Source: Nodularia sp. LEGE 06071 (GTDB taxonomy: Bacteria; Cyanobacteriota; Cyanobacteriia; Cyanobacteriales; Nostocaceae). Taken from it: 64,000 nucleotides of DNA. Shown here piece after piece: positions 26,855-36,837 of this stretch; the stretch's first letter is position 1; every line of letters starts with the position of its first letter. The notes beneath the pieces were generated by a model, which saw nothing but the letters and a program-made list of their open reading frames with translations, was not told the DNA's origin and did no database searches. The position numbers were made by a program, and so were the translations under genes. The DNA lies in assembly GCF_015207755.1 (NCBI RefSeq), contig NZ_JADEWH010000006.1, positions 186,001 through 250,000 of the forward strand, given 5' to 3'.

Positions 26855-27907
26855 TTAAGCAACTTGAAAATTCGTTGCTTCTTCCATTGGTTCATAACTA
26901 TAATTTAGCTGTTCAATTCCCCGGTCAATTAAATCTAAACCTTGCTGCACTGTTTCAATTAAACTTAGCTTTCCCCGCAACTCAGCCGCACCGACAAAAC
27001 CTTTCGCGTACCAAGTCATGTGCTTACGGGCTTGACGGACACCGCGATCGCCTTTATATTCCCATAATGCCTGTAAATGATCCTTGGCACATTCCAAAAG
27101 CTGAATTGAGTTTGGTGGCGGTAACATTTCCCCGGTTTTCAAGAAATGGTCGATTTCTCCCACCAAAAATGGATAACCCAAAGTCCCACGAGAACACATT
27201 ACCCCATCAGCACCAGTTTCTTCCAAACATCTCACAGCCGCTTCCACTGAGAAAATATCCCCATTCCCAATCACCGGAATAGAAAGTATTTCTTTCACAC
27301 GGGTAATCCACTCCCATCGAGCATTACCATTGTACCCTTGAGCGCGGGTGCGTCCATGCACTGTAATCATTTGCGCCCCAGCATCTTCCATCCGCTTGGC
27401 AAAATCAAGAATCGTGATTTCCTGATCATTCCAGCCAATGCGGGTTTTTACCGTAACTGGGACATTAACGGCTTTCACTACCTCTCGCACAATCGCTTCA
27501 GCAACTTCTGGTTGACGTAATAAAGATGAACCGCCACCATTTTTAGTAATTTTATTGACCGGACACCCCATATTAATATCAATAGTGTCAGCACCCTCGG
27601 CAACAGCCTTAATTGCGGCTTCTGCCAAAAAATCCGGGCGACAATCAAATAGCTGAATACTGATTGGTCGTTCCCTGGGGTCTACCTCCATAATTTTGGG
27701 TAACTCTTTCACATAGTGCAACCCCGTAGCATTTACCATTTCTGTATACAACATCGAATCTGGCGCATAGCGACGCACCAGACGACGAAACACCATATCT
27801 GTCACCCCAGATAAAGGCGACTGAAGCACTCGACTTTTGACCTCAAAGGAGCCGATTTTCAGGGGTTCCGAGAGTTTAGCTTTTAAAGTAGGAGATAGTG
27901 TAAGCAT
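26855..27907 (-). CDS. dusB: tRNA-dihydrouridine synthase (DusB-type)
   Basis: This 350-aa FMN enzyme reduces specific uridines in tRNA D-loops using NADPH. The motifs are canonical: VLQSPLSGVTDMVFR at the start of the TIM barrel, NMGCPVNKITKNGGGSSLL with the active-site Cys, TVKTRIGW, TVHGRTRAQGY, IPVIGNGDIFS and MCSRGTLGYPFLV. The C-terminal helical domain is complete. It is monocistronic. Confidence 0.93.
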   Translation of the reverse strand: MLTLSPTLKAKLSEPLKIGSFEVKSRVLQSPLSGVTDMVFRRLVRRYAPDSMLYTEMVNATGLHYVKELPKIMEVDPRERPISIQLFDCRPDFLAEAAIKAVAEGADTIDINMGCPVNKITKNGGGSSLLRQPEVAEAIVREVVKAVNVPVTVKTRIGWNDQEITILDFAKRMEDAGAQMITVHGRTRAQGYNGNARWEWITRVKEILSIPVIGNGDIFSVEAAVRCLEETGADGVMCSRGTLGYPFLVGEIDHFLKTGEMLPPPNSIQLLECAKDHLQALWEYKGDRGVRQARKHMTWYAKGFVGAAELRGKLSLIETVQQGLDLIDRGIEQLNYSYEPMEEATNFQVA

Positions 27908-27965
27908 AGAATTTAAACTGTGAAAATTAAAGATGCTGATGGTATTTAGGATTATTTACGCGCCT

Positions 27966-28793
27966 TTAATCCCCTTGTGCAGCTTGCCTAACTTGTTCTA
28001 AATTTAAATCTAACGCCTGGGCAATTTGCTCAACTGTCAAACCCAACGCCAATAATCGAGATACTGCTGCTAATTTAGCTTTCAAACTACCTTCTTGCAA
28101 GCCTTCTTGTAAGCCTTCTTGCAAGCCTTCTTGTAAGCCTTCTTGTTTAGCTTCTTGATAAACTCGTGTTTTTTTCAAATCGCTCAACCCAAACATTTCT
28201 TCAATCTCCTTTCGACTCATTGTGGGAAACTTATAAACCAAGATTGTCTCTATTAATTGTAGTAACTGCTGCCGTTTTGGTTCAGCGTTAATCTCTTGCT
28301 GGCTTCTGTCTATTAATTCCCTAGCAGTGATAATTGCTGTATTTTTATTCTCAACTATTAATTTAATAGTAGCAATCCCAATCGGCAATGATACTGTTTC
28401 CCCTAATTCATCTAGATAAATGCGGGTAACACGCTGGCTGGTGAAAAATTCGCTGTAATTATTGATATCTGAAGTATCAAGGCTGCGCGTGGGATAAATT
28501 ACTACTCCTCGCCATGAGTTTTTAGGTTGATTTTGCCGCAAATATAAATATATTTCCGAAAATAGGCGCGAATAAATTTCTGTGTCATTTTGGAACTGAA
28601 CCTCAACAAAGTAGATGGGGTTGTGTTCGTCTTGTGTCGGCAGAAAAACGCCATCTATACGAAATGCCGTTTGCTTAATTTCTATTGAAGCGAATGTGTA
28701 AGTTTCAGCAAGCTGGGGTGAATTACCAATTAATTCAAAAAAAATACTGGGCAATTCTTGAAAAAGGCGATAAAAAATACTGTCGGTTTTCAC
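27966..28793 (-). CDS. Rpn family (DUF2887) putative recombination-promoting nuclease
   Basis: This is 275 aa from a GTG. The PD-(D/E)XK-type core is visible: TDSIFYRLFQELPSIFFELIG, then FRIDGVFLP with the Asp, then PIYFVEVQFQND (E-x-Q). The C-terminal part holds five tandem Gln-Glu-Gly-Leu units followed by a short helix (AAVSRLLALGLTVEQIAQAL), as in many cyanobacterial relatives. Rpn proteins cut DNA and promote RecA-independent recombination; the copy number in Nostocales genomes is high. The in-frame 12-bp repeats can change length by slippage. Confidence 0.85.
   Translation of the reverse strand: MKTDSIFYRLFQELPSIFFELIGNSPQLAETYTFASIEIKQTAFRIDGVFLPTQDEHNPIYFVEVQFQNDTEIYSRLFSEIYLYLRQNQPKNSWRGVVIYPTRSLDTSDINNYSEFFTSQRVTRIYLDELGETVSLPIGIATIKLIVENKNTAIITARELIDRSQQEINAEPKRQQLLQLIETILVYKFPTMSRKEIEEMFGLSDLKKTRVYQEAKQEGLQEGLQEGLQEGLQEGSLKAKLAAVSRLLALGLTVEQIAQALDLNLEQVRQAAQGD
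28091..28145 (-). repeat. 12-bp coding tandem repeat in the Rpn-family gene
   Basis: Nearly five units of CCTTCTTGYAAG (plus strand) encode the QEGL repeats. Alternate units differ by C or T at one third-codon position, so the array probably arose by duplication of a 24-bp pair. Confidence 0.85.
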
Positions 28794-29335
28794 TCTTGAT
28801 GTAGTACTGAAATTTGCGTTCTTGCGATTTTACCTCTGATGGGTGAGCATTATCTATTCATTCAGCATAGTAGTACTTATGTACTAACTAAATTTAGTTT
28901 GTAGAGGATAAGTGTGATTTGACCGTGTTATTGGCTATATAGAGCCTTTTTTTGACTATTTATCCTGAGTAAATCTAGGGTTTATTACACCTAAAGACGG
29001 CAAACACCACTTTGAGATTACGGTTCACCCTAATTGCTGAAAGTATTAATTCTCATACATTAGACAGAGTGAAAGTAAATTTCTCAATGAACCCACTAAA
29101 TACATCCTTTAAAATTAACCGTCCCGTCCAAGGTTCGGGAAACCCTCCTTCATGGACTGGCTATAACTGAAGTTCTCAGTATATATATCAGGATAACTTG
29201 AGGTTTTAACCCCAGGAAAGCCGAATTAAAGGTTGTTAATGCTGAACTGACTGTCTTTTGAAACCAATTGGTTCAAGATTTAGTCCCTTATATTCCCATT
29301 CATTCATTTGTAGTTATACGGAGCCAATACTTAAA
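28794..29335. other. Intergenic spacer upstream of dnaK
   Basis: This 540-bp spacer lies between divergent genes. No CIRCE-type inverted repeat (TTAGCACTC-N9-GAGTGCTAA) is visible, so HrcA control of this dnaK is not supported. A 27-codon ATG frame at 29087 has no Shine-Dalgarno sequence and was not called. Confidence 0.45.
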
Positions 29336-31237
29336 ATGGCAAAAGTTGTTGGAATTGACTTAGGTACCACAAACTCTTGCGTAGCAGTTATGGAAGGTGG
29401 TAAACCCACTGTTATTGCTAACGCGGAAGGTTTTCGGACTACACCATCAGTAGTGGCATTTGCCAAAAATGGCGATAACTTAGTTGGTCAAATCGCTAAA
29501 CGCCAGGGTGTGATGAACCCTGAAAATACGTTTTACTCTGTTAAACGCTTTCTGGGACGACGCTACGACGAAGTTGGTAACGAGTCTACGGAAGTTTCTT
29601 ACAAAGTCCTGAGCAGCAACGGCAATGTCAAGTTAGATTGTCCGATTGTTGGTAAACCGTTTGCCCCTGAAGAAATTTCTGCAAAAGTTCTTCGCAAGCT
29701 TGTCGAAGATGCCAGCAAATATTTGGGTGAAACTGTAACCCAAGCTGTAATCACTGTTCCAGCATACTTTAATGATTCTCAGCGACAAGCGACCAAAGAC
29801 GCTGGTAAGATAGCAGGCATTGAAGTTCTGCGGATTATCAACGAACCTACCGCCGCTTCTCTAGCTTATGGTTTTGATAAGAAGAGCAACGAAACTATCT
29901 TGGTATTTGACCTTGGTGGTGGTACTTTCGACGTATCCATCCTAGAAGTAGGTGATGGTGTATTTGAAGTGCTAGCTACTTCTGGTGATACTCACCTGGG
30001 TGGTGACGACTTCGATAAGAAAATCGTTGATTTCTTGGCTGAACAATTCAGAAAAGCAGAAGGAATTGACCTGCGTCAAGATAAACAAGCTTTACAACGT
30101 TTGACTGAAGCGGCAGAAAAAGCTAAAATTGAGCTTTCTAGCGTTTCTCAAGCGGAAATCAACTTGCCATTTATAACGGCTACCCAGGATGGACCCAAGC
30201 ACCTGGATACAACTTTAACCCGTGCTAAGTTTGAAGAACTCTGCTCGGACTTAATCGACCGTTGCCGCATTCCTGTGGAAAACGCAATTCGGGATGCTAA
30301 ATTAAGCAGAGCCGATATTAATGAAGTTGTACTAGTTGGTGGTTCTACCCGGATTCCCGCCGTGCAACAGGTGGTGAAGCAGGTACTAGGTAAAGACCCC
30401 AACCAAAGCGTTAACCCTGATGAAGTTGTGGCAGTTGGCGCGGCTATTCAAGCAGGTGTGTTAGCGGGTGATGTCACAGGCATCTTACTATTAGATGTAT
30501 CTCCACTGTCTTTGGGTGTAGAAACCTTGGGCGGTGTGATGACTAAGATTATCCCCCGGAATACTACAATCCCCACAAAGAAATCGGAAGTCTTCTCTAC
30601 AGCTGTGGATGGACAAACCAATGTGGAAATTCACGTGCTTCAAGGTGAGCGTGAGTTCTCAAATGATAACAAGAGCTTAGGAACCTTCAGACTTGATGGT
30701 ATTCCTCCCGCACCACGTGGTGTACCACAAATTGAAGTTACCTTTGATATTGATGCCAACGGTATTCTCAATGTTACCGCTAAGGACAAAGGCACTGGTA
30801 AGGAACAGTCCATCAGCATTACTGGCGCTTCGACTTTGGATAAATCCGACGTTGACCGCATGGTGCAAGAAGCTGAACGAAATGCTTCTTCTGATAAAGA
30901 ACGTCGGGAAAGAATTGAACGCAAGAACCAAGCCGATTCTTTGGCGTACCAAGCCGAGAAGCAGCTGCAAGAATTAGGTGATAAAGTTCCTGAAGCTGAC
31001 AAGACGAAGGTGGAAGGTTTGGTGAAAGATGTACGTGAAGCCGTTGCCAAAGAAGACGACGAGCAAATCAAGAAGCTGACACCAGAATTACAACAAGCAT
31101 TGTTTGCGGTTGGTAGTAACATCTATCAGCAAGCAGGTGGTGATGCGGCTCCTGGTGCTGAACCTCAAGATGGTGGCCCTACTCCTCCTGGTAGCGGTGA
31201 TGATGTGATTGACGCTGATTTCACTGAAAGCAAGTAG
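29336..31237 (+). CDS. dnaK: Molecular chaperone DnaK (Hsp70)
   Basis: This is 633 aa from the ATG at 29336 ([22 protein letters not shown]); an in-frame ATG 26 codons earlier is unlikely. The ATPase domain has [22 protein letters not shown] and [13 protein letters not shown]. The peptide-binding domain starts near [17 protein letters not shown]. The C-terminal lid is followed by a Gly/Pro-rich tail ending [12 protein letters not shown], close to the usual EEVxDADF terminus. It works with DnaJ, GrpE and ClpB in folding and disaggregation. Nostocales carry several dnaK paralogues; no dnaJ or grpE is adjacent. Confidence 0.96.
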   Translation: MAKVVGIDLGTTNSCVAVMEGGKPTVIANAEGFRTTPSVVAFAKNGDNLVGQIAKRQGVMNPENTFYSVKRFLGRRYDEVGNESTEVSYKVLSSNGNVKLDCPIVGKPFAPEEISAKVLRKLVEDASKYLGETVTQAVITVPAYFNDSQRQATKDAGKIAGIEVLRIINEPTAASLAYGFDKKSNETILVFDLGGGTFDVSILEVGDGVFEVLATSGDTHLGGDDFDKKIVDFLAEQFRKAEGIDLRQDKQALQRLTEAAEKAKIELSSVSQAEINLPFITATQDGPKHLDTTLTRAKFEELCSDLIDRCRIPVENAIRDAKLSRADINEVVLVGGSTRIPAVQQVVKQVLGKDPNQSVNPDEVVAVGAAIQAGVLAGDVTGILLLDVSPLSLGVETLGGVMTKIIPRNTTIPTKKSEVFSTAVDGQTNVEIHVLQGEREFSNDNKSLGTFRLDGIPPAPRGVPQIEVTFDIDANGILNVTAKDKGTGKEQSISITGASTLDKSDVDRMVQEAERNASSDKERRERIERKNQADSLAYQAEKQLQELGDKVPEADKTKVEGLVKDVREAVAKEDDEQIKKLTPELQQALFAVGSNIYQQAGGDAAPGAEPQDGGPTPPGSGDDVIDADFTESK

Positions 31238-31267
31238 TTTTCAATATTGCCCCCTGTTAATATTTTT

Positions 31268-31301
31268 CCCATCCAAGCTGATGCCTGGGTGGGATTTTTT
31301 T
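31268..31301 (+). terminator. Rho-independent terminator after dnaK
   Basis: CCCATCCA (31268-31275) pairs with TGGGTGGG (31286-31293) with one G-U pair and a 10-nt loop. The stem is followed by A and seven T residues. It is 30 bp past the dnaK stop. Confidence 0.9.
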
Positions 31302-31464
31302 ATCTATCTCTAGATTTTTTGATCTATATCTATAAGAGTAAGTATGGCTAGGCCACCCCAGCTATTATTAATCAAATCATGTTTTTACGCCAAGGAGAAA
31401 ATAAATAAAATACTAACCCATCCTCAATATCTCTGTAGTTAAGTTTTCCATTCAGGAAATCGAT

Positions 31465-32097
31465 ATGTCTTACCCTTCAGCACCTTGGATTCTTAAAGGT
31501 GATGCTATTCAAACTCTGCATTTGGTGAATATTGACCAAGTGCGATCGCTTGTTCCGCCAGAGTTAAATATTATTTCTGTATGGCCTGGTAAAACTTTCG
31601 GTGGTCTGTATTTATCCAAATATGGCTCAGGTTCGGTGCTGGAGTACAGTGAGTTAATTTTTGCCCCTGCTGTGGTAATTTATCAAGGTAAAATCGGCGT
31701 TTGGGTATCCCACATTTATGTAGATCATGGGGATTCTGTCGCTGGTGGTCGGGAGATTTGGGGACTACCCAAGGAACTAGCTAATTTTAGCTGGAAAGGA
31801 AAAGGTGTTATTGTCCGTCAAGGCGATAGCCTGCTGTGTACTCTCAACTATGATCAGCAAAATCTAGCATGGCGGCAACGGTTAGGCGCTGCTAGTTTCA
31901 GTAAAATCGGGACTAATTTGCTCATATTTAACTTTAAATTTGAGGGTCGTTTGGGTTTGGTGGGTTCCAAGTTAGAAATTGCTGCTGAAAGTCCTTTTGC
32001 TGGCTTAGGTTTAACTCAGCCTTTGGTAACTGTGGGTTGTGAACAGATGACTTTACGGGTGGATGCGCCCAAAGTTGTAGGACAGAGGACAGCTTAA
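31465..32097 (+). CDS. Acetoacetate decarboxylase family protein
   Basis: The protein has 210 aa. The opening APWILKGDAIQTLHLVNIDQ and the segments YGSGSVLEYSELIFAPAVV and HIYVDHGDSVAGGREIWGLPKELA fit the ADC-like fold (PF06314); the last one spans the strand with conserved Gly-Arg-Glu-x-Trp-Gly. The lysine that forms the Schiff base in true acetoacetate decarboxylase cannot be assigned confidently, so the reaction is uncertain. It stands alone, between dnaK and a methyltransferase-like gene. Confidence 0.8.
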   Translation: MSYPSAPWILKGDAIQTLHLVNIDQVRSLVPPELNIISVWPGKTFGGLYLSKYGSGSVLEYSELIFAPAVVIYQGKIGVWVSHIYVDHGDSVAGGREIWGLPKELANFSWKGKGVIVRQGDSLLCTLNYDQQNLAWRQRLGAASFSKIGTNLLIFNFKFEGRLGLVGSKLEIAAESPFAGLGLTQPLVTVGCEQMTLRVDAPKVVGQRTA

Positions 32098-32248
32098 TTT
32101 ATCGGGGAAAGCAGCAGAGAAAGCAGTGCGATTTTGTTAGGGGCTAAAAATTAGGGGTATAAATCACAGCTTCAAGAGTGCGATCGCATCGCAGTGAAAT
32201 AGCTTCGTGATTTTACGCAAAACCGACTATAGCAACCCATCAAAAATA

Positions 32249-33166
32249 ATGAAAAATTTAGTGACTGGCATTCTGAATGAAAATACAAAATTGCTGATCA
32301 AATCATCTCCAATATATCGAGTTTTCTATAACAAAACTCATGCAAATAAGCTAGCTGTTGAAGGCAAAAGACTTGATATTTGTGCGAATGAATTTGCTAT
32401 TTATTTGCTTCATTCTGGGAGGAAAAAATATGTCCTGCGGGATAAAGTATGCTTAGAAATTGGCAGTGGATGGTTACTGACTCACTCATTGCTTTTTTAC
32501 CTTCTGGGAGCTAAAAAAATTTATGCCACGGATTTAGAACCTTTATTACAGAGCGACTATATTTCAAATGCTGTGTGTAGGTCGGTAGAGTGGAGTATCA
32601 TAGACAGCTTATCTACATTTGAAGATCGTGAACTCATACAATATCGTCTCAACAAATTGCTGTCAGTAAAAAAGTTCACTGTCGAAAAATTACAAGAATT
32701 CGGCATTGAATACATTGCTCCTATCGATTTATGTCAAAGAATGCCTAATGAAGAAAAATTAGATTTTATCTTTTCTAAATCGGTGTTAGAACACGTACCA
32801 ATTGATGATATAGTACCACTTTTCCAAAGTCTTGTAAGTGGAATGTCTGAAGATGGTTTTATGTTTCATCTCATTCATTTGTCTGATCACAGGGATTTAT
32901 CCAATAAACCATTTGATTTTTTAATTTATTCACAAGAGGAATATCCTAGATCCTTACAAACAAGGTGGGGAAATCGAATTCGACGCAGCCAATGGCGACA
33001 GCTATTTTATAAGTTCACAGAGTTAGACTTTAAATTTGTGTTTGAATGGTCATGCAATGATAAAAAGTTACCAGACAAAATTGACTCTTGTATTCAATAT
33101 ATAGATGAAGAAGACCTGAGAGTTTCTCACATCGGTGTCTATATGACTCGTAAAAATAAAAAATAA
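32249..33166 (+). CDS. SAM-dependent methyltransferase-like protein
   Basis: This is 305 aa from the ATG at 32249 (MKNLVTGILNENTKLLIK); a GTG 14 codons upstream is less likely. Motif I is VCLEIGSGWLLTHSLLFYLLGA (about residues 69-90), followed by KKIYATDLEPL for motif II, and KLDFIFSKSVLEHVPIDD fits the post-motif IV region. These mark a class I methyltransferase. The substrate is unknown. The gene is AT-rich with no operon partner, and relatives often lie in glycan or secondary-metabolite loci, although no such genes are nearby. Confidence 0.7.
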   Translation: MKNLVTGILNENTKLLIKSSPIYRVFYNKTHANKLAVEGKRLDICANEFAIYLLHSGRKKYVLRDKVCLEIGSGWLLTHSLLFYLLGAKKIYATDLEPLLQSDYISNAVCRSVEWSIIDSLSTFEDRELIQYRLNKLLSVKKFTVEKLQEFGIEYIAPIDLCQRMPNEEKLDFIFSKSVLEHVPIDDIVPLFQSLVSGMSEDGFMFHLIHLSDHRDLSNKPFDFLIYSQEEYPRSLQTRWGNRIRRSQWRQLFYKFTELDFKFVFEWSCNDKKLPDKIDSCIQYIDEEDLRVSHIGVYMTRKNKK

Positions 33167-33199
33167 TTACGATCGCGATCGCAGCGCCAGTTTTCCGAA

Positions 33200-34801
33200 T
33201 TAAGTTATATTTAGCACTTTCCGTAACAGTGCCTGATCTTCTACTTTAACTTTCAACCGACCATTTTCTACATCGCGAATCCAGCTTTGGCTTTTACCTG
33301 TTAGCTTTGCTAACTCCCGCTGGGATAGCTGCAAATTTTTTCGCGCCTCTAAAATCTGTTCTCCAGGTAAATCGCTGTTGATTTTGGTCTTTCTTCTGCT
33401 CTTCACAGTTCGCCGTGGTTTTTTGTGCGATTCCGAAATGCACTGTTCCCATTCTGACGGTAGTTCAAAAGACAAAATTCGCGCATTCATCAGCAGATTC
33501 CACTTACCACGGGGGCCTGAATCTGTGAGGCGATTGTTACCACCACCATCATTAATCCAAAATTCTAAAGCTTCTTCTGGATCTTCGGGAATACCCATCA
33601 ACTTCGCCCACAAGGGTTGAATTTCTAAAGGGTAAGTTACTGGATCAAAAATGGGTTTAATGCCATGATGATTGAGAATTTCTAAATCACTTTCAAAAGT
33701 GCGTAGTAAACGCTTACGTTCTTCCCGTTGTCTAGAGGCAATGGTAACTTTTGCTTCACCATAAGCAATGCGGAGTAATGTAGGAATAGTAATGCGTTGT
33801 TCTTTACCCATTTTGGTTTTAAACAGCAACCACAGCATCAATCGTACTGCTCCTTCATGCTGCTGCCAAATGCTCATAACAGTTGTTAATAGCGTTTTGG
33901 GTAAACTGCCATATTGATAAAATGCAGTTCGCTCTTTACACGCTTGTTTGTTTAAGAAATACTGCGCCCATACTCCGGCTTTTACTTTAAAAGTTAATCC
34001 GACTAAATATTTGCACCCCAAATCATCTTCTTGAAAGTGATGCTGAATATTGATTAAGTGCCACAAACGGCTCCCGGTCACCGAAAATCCTTGCAGACGA
34101 CCTTGCTGAGGCCAATCAATGGAAATCATCAAGGAACAAGCTTGCTGGACAATATTTTTCATTAAGGCTAGCTTGGCATTTTTACTTAAGTCCTTGCGCT
34201 TTTCTAAGCCTAAATATTTCTCAATTTGGCGTTCGTCAATGGCAAATTCTTGTTCCCAAGGTTGCTCTAAGGATGTAGCATAGGCAGCAAACATGAGATG
34301 AATGCAAGTAGCTCTAATATCAAGTGCGGCAATTGCAGCTAATTCAGTTATACTGTTGCTGGTGTGAGCGTTGACTGGAAATGGGTCTTGGAGATGAAAG
34401 GCGATCGCACCCCGTCCTTGTTTAACTTTTCTGGCATAAGACAGGTAACCTTCTTGATTGATTTCCCAATTTAGGGATGTACGTTGTGCCAAGACGTTGC
34501 AAGCTTCCCAAATCACAATCGCTGAAGCAAAGGGATTATTCTGACCATTGGCAAATAAATCTGGGCTAGCTGCATCTCTCGGCTCAACTTTGCATCTGCC
34601 TTTTTTGGCTTGCCAAGGGATGGGCGAATTAGTTGGACAAACTATAACACATTGCGGTTCAGGATAATAGCCTTCACAGTTATTACAAAGAACAGGGTCG
34701 ATCCAGTATTCATCGTTCTCTATTTTGATTGCACCCGTAGGACATTGGGGGCGGCAGTTGTCACATCCAACGCAATTGTTGTTAGGAATTGTATAAGGCA
34801 T
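33200..34801 (-). CDS. patB: PatB/CnfR: ferredoxin-HTH activator of nitrogen fixation genes
   Basis: The protein has 533 aa. An N-terminal bacterial ferredoxin domain (NCVGCDNCRPQCPTGAI, then CNNCEGYYPEPQCVIVCPT) carries two Cys clusters for [4Fe-4S] binding. A long helical middle part is followed by a C-terminal Xre-type HTH (ILEARKNLQLSQRELAKLTGKSQSWIRDVENGRL). This layout is that of PatB of Anabaena and CnfR of Leptolyngbya, which switch on nif genes under micro-oxic conditions. The Fe-S domain is thought to sense oxygen or redox state. The neighbours (nif-type ferredoxin and a second cox operon) match the known Anabaena arrangement, which supports orthology. Confidence 0.92.
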   Translation of the reverse strand: MPYTIPNNNCVGCDNCRPQCPTGAIKIENDEYWIDPVLCNNCEGYYPEPQCVIVCPTNSPIPWQAKKGRCKVEPRDAASPDLFANGQNNPFASAIVIWEACNVLAQRTSLNWEINQEGYLSYARKVKQGRGAIAFHLQDPFPVNAHTSNSITELAAIAALDIRATCIHLMFAAYATSLEQPWEQEFAIDERQIEKYLGLEKRKDLSKNAKLALMKNIVQQACSLMISIDWPQQGRLQGFSVTGSRLWHLINIQHHFQEDDLGCKYLVGLTFKVKAGVWAQYFLNKQACKERTAFYQYGSLPKTLLTTVMSIWQQHEGAVRLMLWLLFKTKMGKEQRITIPTLLRIAYGEAKVTIASRQREERKRLLRTFESDLEILNHHGIKPIFDPVTYPLEIQPLWAKLMGIPEDPEEALEFWINDGGGNNRLTDSGPRGKWNLLMNARILSFELPSEWEQCISESHKKPRRTVKSRRKTKINSDLPGEQILEARKNLQLSQRELAKLTGKSQSWIRDVENGRLKVKVEDQALLRKVLNIT

Positions 34802-35909
34802 ACGGATATCGGGCTTCTTCCCACTCTAATTGTTGAGATGTTTGGCTTAAGTCTCCCCTGGATGTTTCTTGGCTATTTATCACTGGCCACCAAATTATTT
34901 TTTCAGCAAAAATAATCTCTATTTGCTCTAATAATTCCCCACATCCATATTTTAATTACACATCTAATTGCCAGATATTTCCGGCTTTTAATGATAGCTT
35001 TAGATTACTTCGTTATAGAATTTTCTAGTTTATAGAAGTCCGAATTTATCTGTGTAGTCTACGGCAAGCCACGACCTGTCTACATTTCTGGTCAATTAAT
35101 TATTGCTGTACTTCATTGAGGAGGAAATTGCTATATTAACTATACATTTCATAAATAATTAGCAGAGTTTGTTCATAATGAGCTAGGAAAGTTTTTTTAA
35201 GGCTTTACTTAAAGATTTGCTTCCAAACTGTTTCTGCTAACCTTAAAGCATTACCCAAAGTGTTTTTGGAGAACATAGATGTATTTGCCTAGGAGAATTC
35301 ATTTCCTTTATTAATAATTTTAATATTTATTATGGTCAAAATTTCTGTTACTAACTATACATTTATATGAATGTATGAAGAAAGGAAGAAGATGGTTTTT
35401 AAATTCCCAAAATTAAGGCGTTAAAATTAAGTCGAAAACAGGTATTTTTATTTTATAAATGACAAAACTAAAATTCACCAATGTAATTAATGAACATATA
35501 AAATGTATCGTAAAATACTGTTAGGGATATATTTCTTATTCCTATGAAAGAAAAAATCTCATTATTTTGATCAATAATTTAATTTGCCACATAAATAATC
35601 GGTATTGATTTATATTTTTCCACACACAGATTTATTGTTGCTGGAACATAAAATAGCTAGCCAGAGAGGATTATTGGGATTTAACAGGATGTAATTTATA
35701 TAAAATAAATAATTTATTCTTGAATTTATTCCGAAAATTATTGATAATAAGTTTCATCTAATAGCTAGATTAGCTAAATTCACAGAAGTATTTATCATAA
35801 GTCATGAAATTTTAATTCGAGAAAAAATAATTGTTTAACAGTAAAACAAGACAATAATATTGAGTTAGGATGATGATTAAAGTACAAACAAATTGGCAGG
35901 CGTTTATTC
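34802..35909. other. Long AT-rich intergenic region between patB and the ferredoxin gene
   Basis: This 1.1-kb spacer is very AT-rich and has no ORF worth calling on either strand. It lies between divergent patB and the ferredoxin gene, so it must hold both promoters. A GTA-N8-TAC site is described separately. A long untranslated leader or an unannotated RNA could be hidden here. Confidence 0.5.
35505..35518 (+). promoter_or_regulatory. NtcA-type site (GTA-N8-TAC)
   Basis: The sequence GTATCGTAAAATAC fits the palindromic NtcA consensus GTA-N8-TAC. It lies 391 bp before the ferredoxin start. A TATATT box (35528-35533) lies only 9 bp downstream of the site, closer than the usual 22 bp, so activation in the standard class II geometry is not supported. 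Confidence 0.35.
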
Positions 35910-36203
35910 ATGGCACAACTAACAGGATTGACATTTGGAGGTAATCCCTGGACACCTAAATTTGCCCAGGAAATTGACTACGAAAAATGTATCGGCTGTG
36001 GCAGATGCTTTAAAATATGTGGTCACAATGTATTATCATTAAAAGCTCTCAACGAAGAGGGAGAATTTGTAGAAGATGAGGAAGATGATGAAATTGAGCG
36101 CAAAGTAATGGTTGTGGCTCACCCAGAAAACTGTATTGGTTGTGAGGCTTGTTCACGGATATGTCCCAAGAATTGCTACAGCCATACTGTAGTTGACAAT
36201 TAA
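35910..36203 (+). CDS. fdxB: Ferredoxin III, nif-type (FdxB family)
   Basis: The 97-aa protein has two Cys clusters: [16 protein letters not shown] (about 28-43) and [15 protein letters not shown] (about 76-90). They are separated by an acidic loop ([17 protein letters not shown]). The opening [15 protein letters not shown] is the mark of nif-specific ferredoxin III. It should donate electrons in nitrogenase metabolism or cofactor assembly. It stands alone between patB and coxB. Confidence 0.88.
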   Translation: MAQLTGLTFGGNPWTPKFAQEIDYEKCIGCGRCFKICGHNVLSLKALNEEGEFVEDEEDDEIERKVMVVAHPENCIGCEACSRICPKNCYSHTVVDN

Positions 36204-36837
36204 GGATTTGGGAATTTGCTTCAGGTTTTTCTGGTGACAAAGGGTACTCTGAAAATCAAGCATGAAGGCACAAAGCAAGGTAATTAGAGGGGAATTATAG
36301 CTACTTACTGTAACTAGCAAAGAGTTCACAGTAAACAGAATTGTAAATCTTAAGTTGTTATTTATTAACAAATTCATACTTGCGGCTAAACTAGTCTGAT
36401 CAATATTAAGGCTAGTGGTGTCATCTTGGAGTACCTAATTTTTTTTCATTAGCAGCAGCGTTACAGGAATTTAAATATATTCTTAAGTTTTGGGGGGGAA
36501 AGATATGAAATCATCTGGAAAATTCCCCCAAATTTTGTCAGAGTGAGATAGAAAGTTAATAAGTGAAGACAAAAAACGCTGACCTGTGAAAATGTAAAAA
36601 CCAGTAGCCACGAATATGGTGAAAATCATAAAAATACAAGATAAAAAGTAAAGCATTATCTTGTTTGGCTAGGGTGATACATCAAAAGTGCAGGATGCGA
36701 TCAACTGGGAGTGGGGAGTAGGGAGTAGGGAAATTATTTTCTAACACCTAATACTTGATACATACTCAATCACAATCTTCCACATTTACCCCAGAAAATC
36801 ACACCTTTCATGACCGCTTAAAGAGCAGGTAGCATAT
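36204..36837. other. Intergenic spacer upstream of coxB
   Basis: No gene is visible. It contains a heptamer run (listed separately) 107 bp before coxB. The leader of the heterocyst-type cox operon should lie here, but I see no unambiguous promoter. Confidence 0.45.
36707..36730. repeat. Heptamer tandem repeat (GGGAGTA)
   Basis: GGGAGTG, GGGAGTA, GGGAGTA and a final GGG form a short tandem heptamer run of the type dispersed in Nostocales. Confidence 0.8.

Noticed and set aside
29087-29170. 27-codon ATG frame in front of dnaK
   Set aside because: It has no Shine-Dalgarno sequence and no recognised product; it is too short to support.
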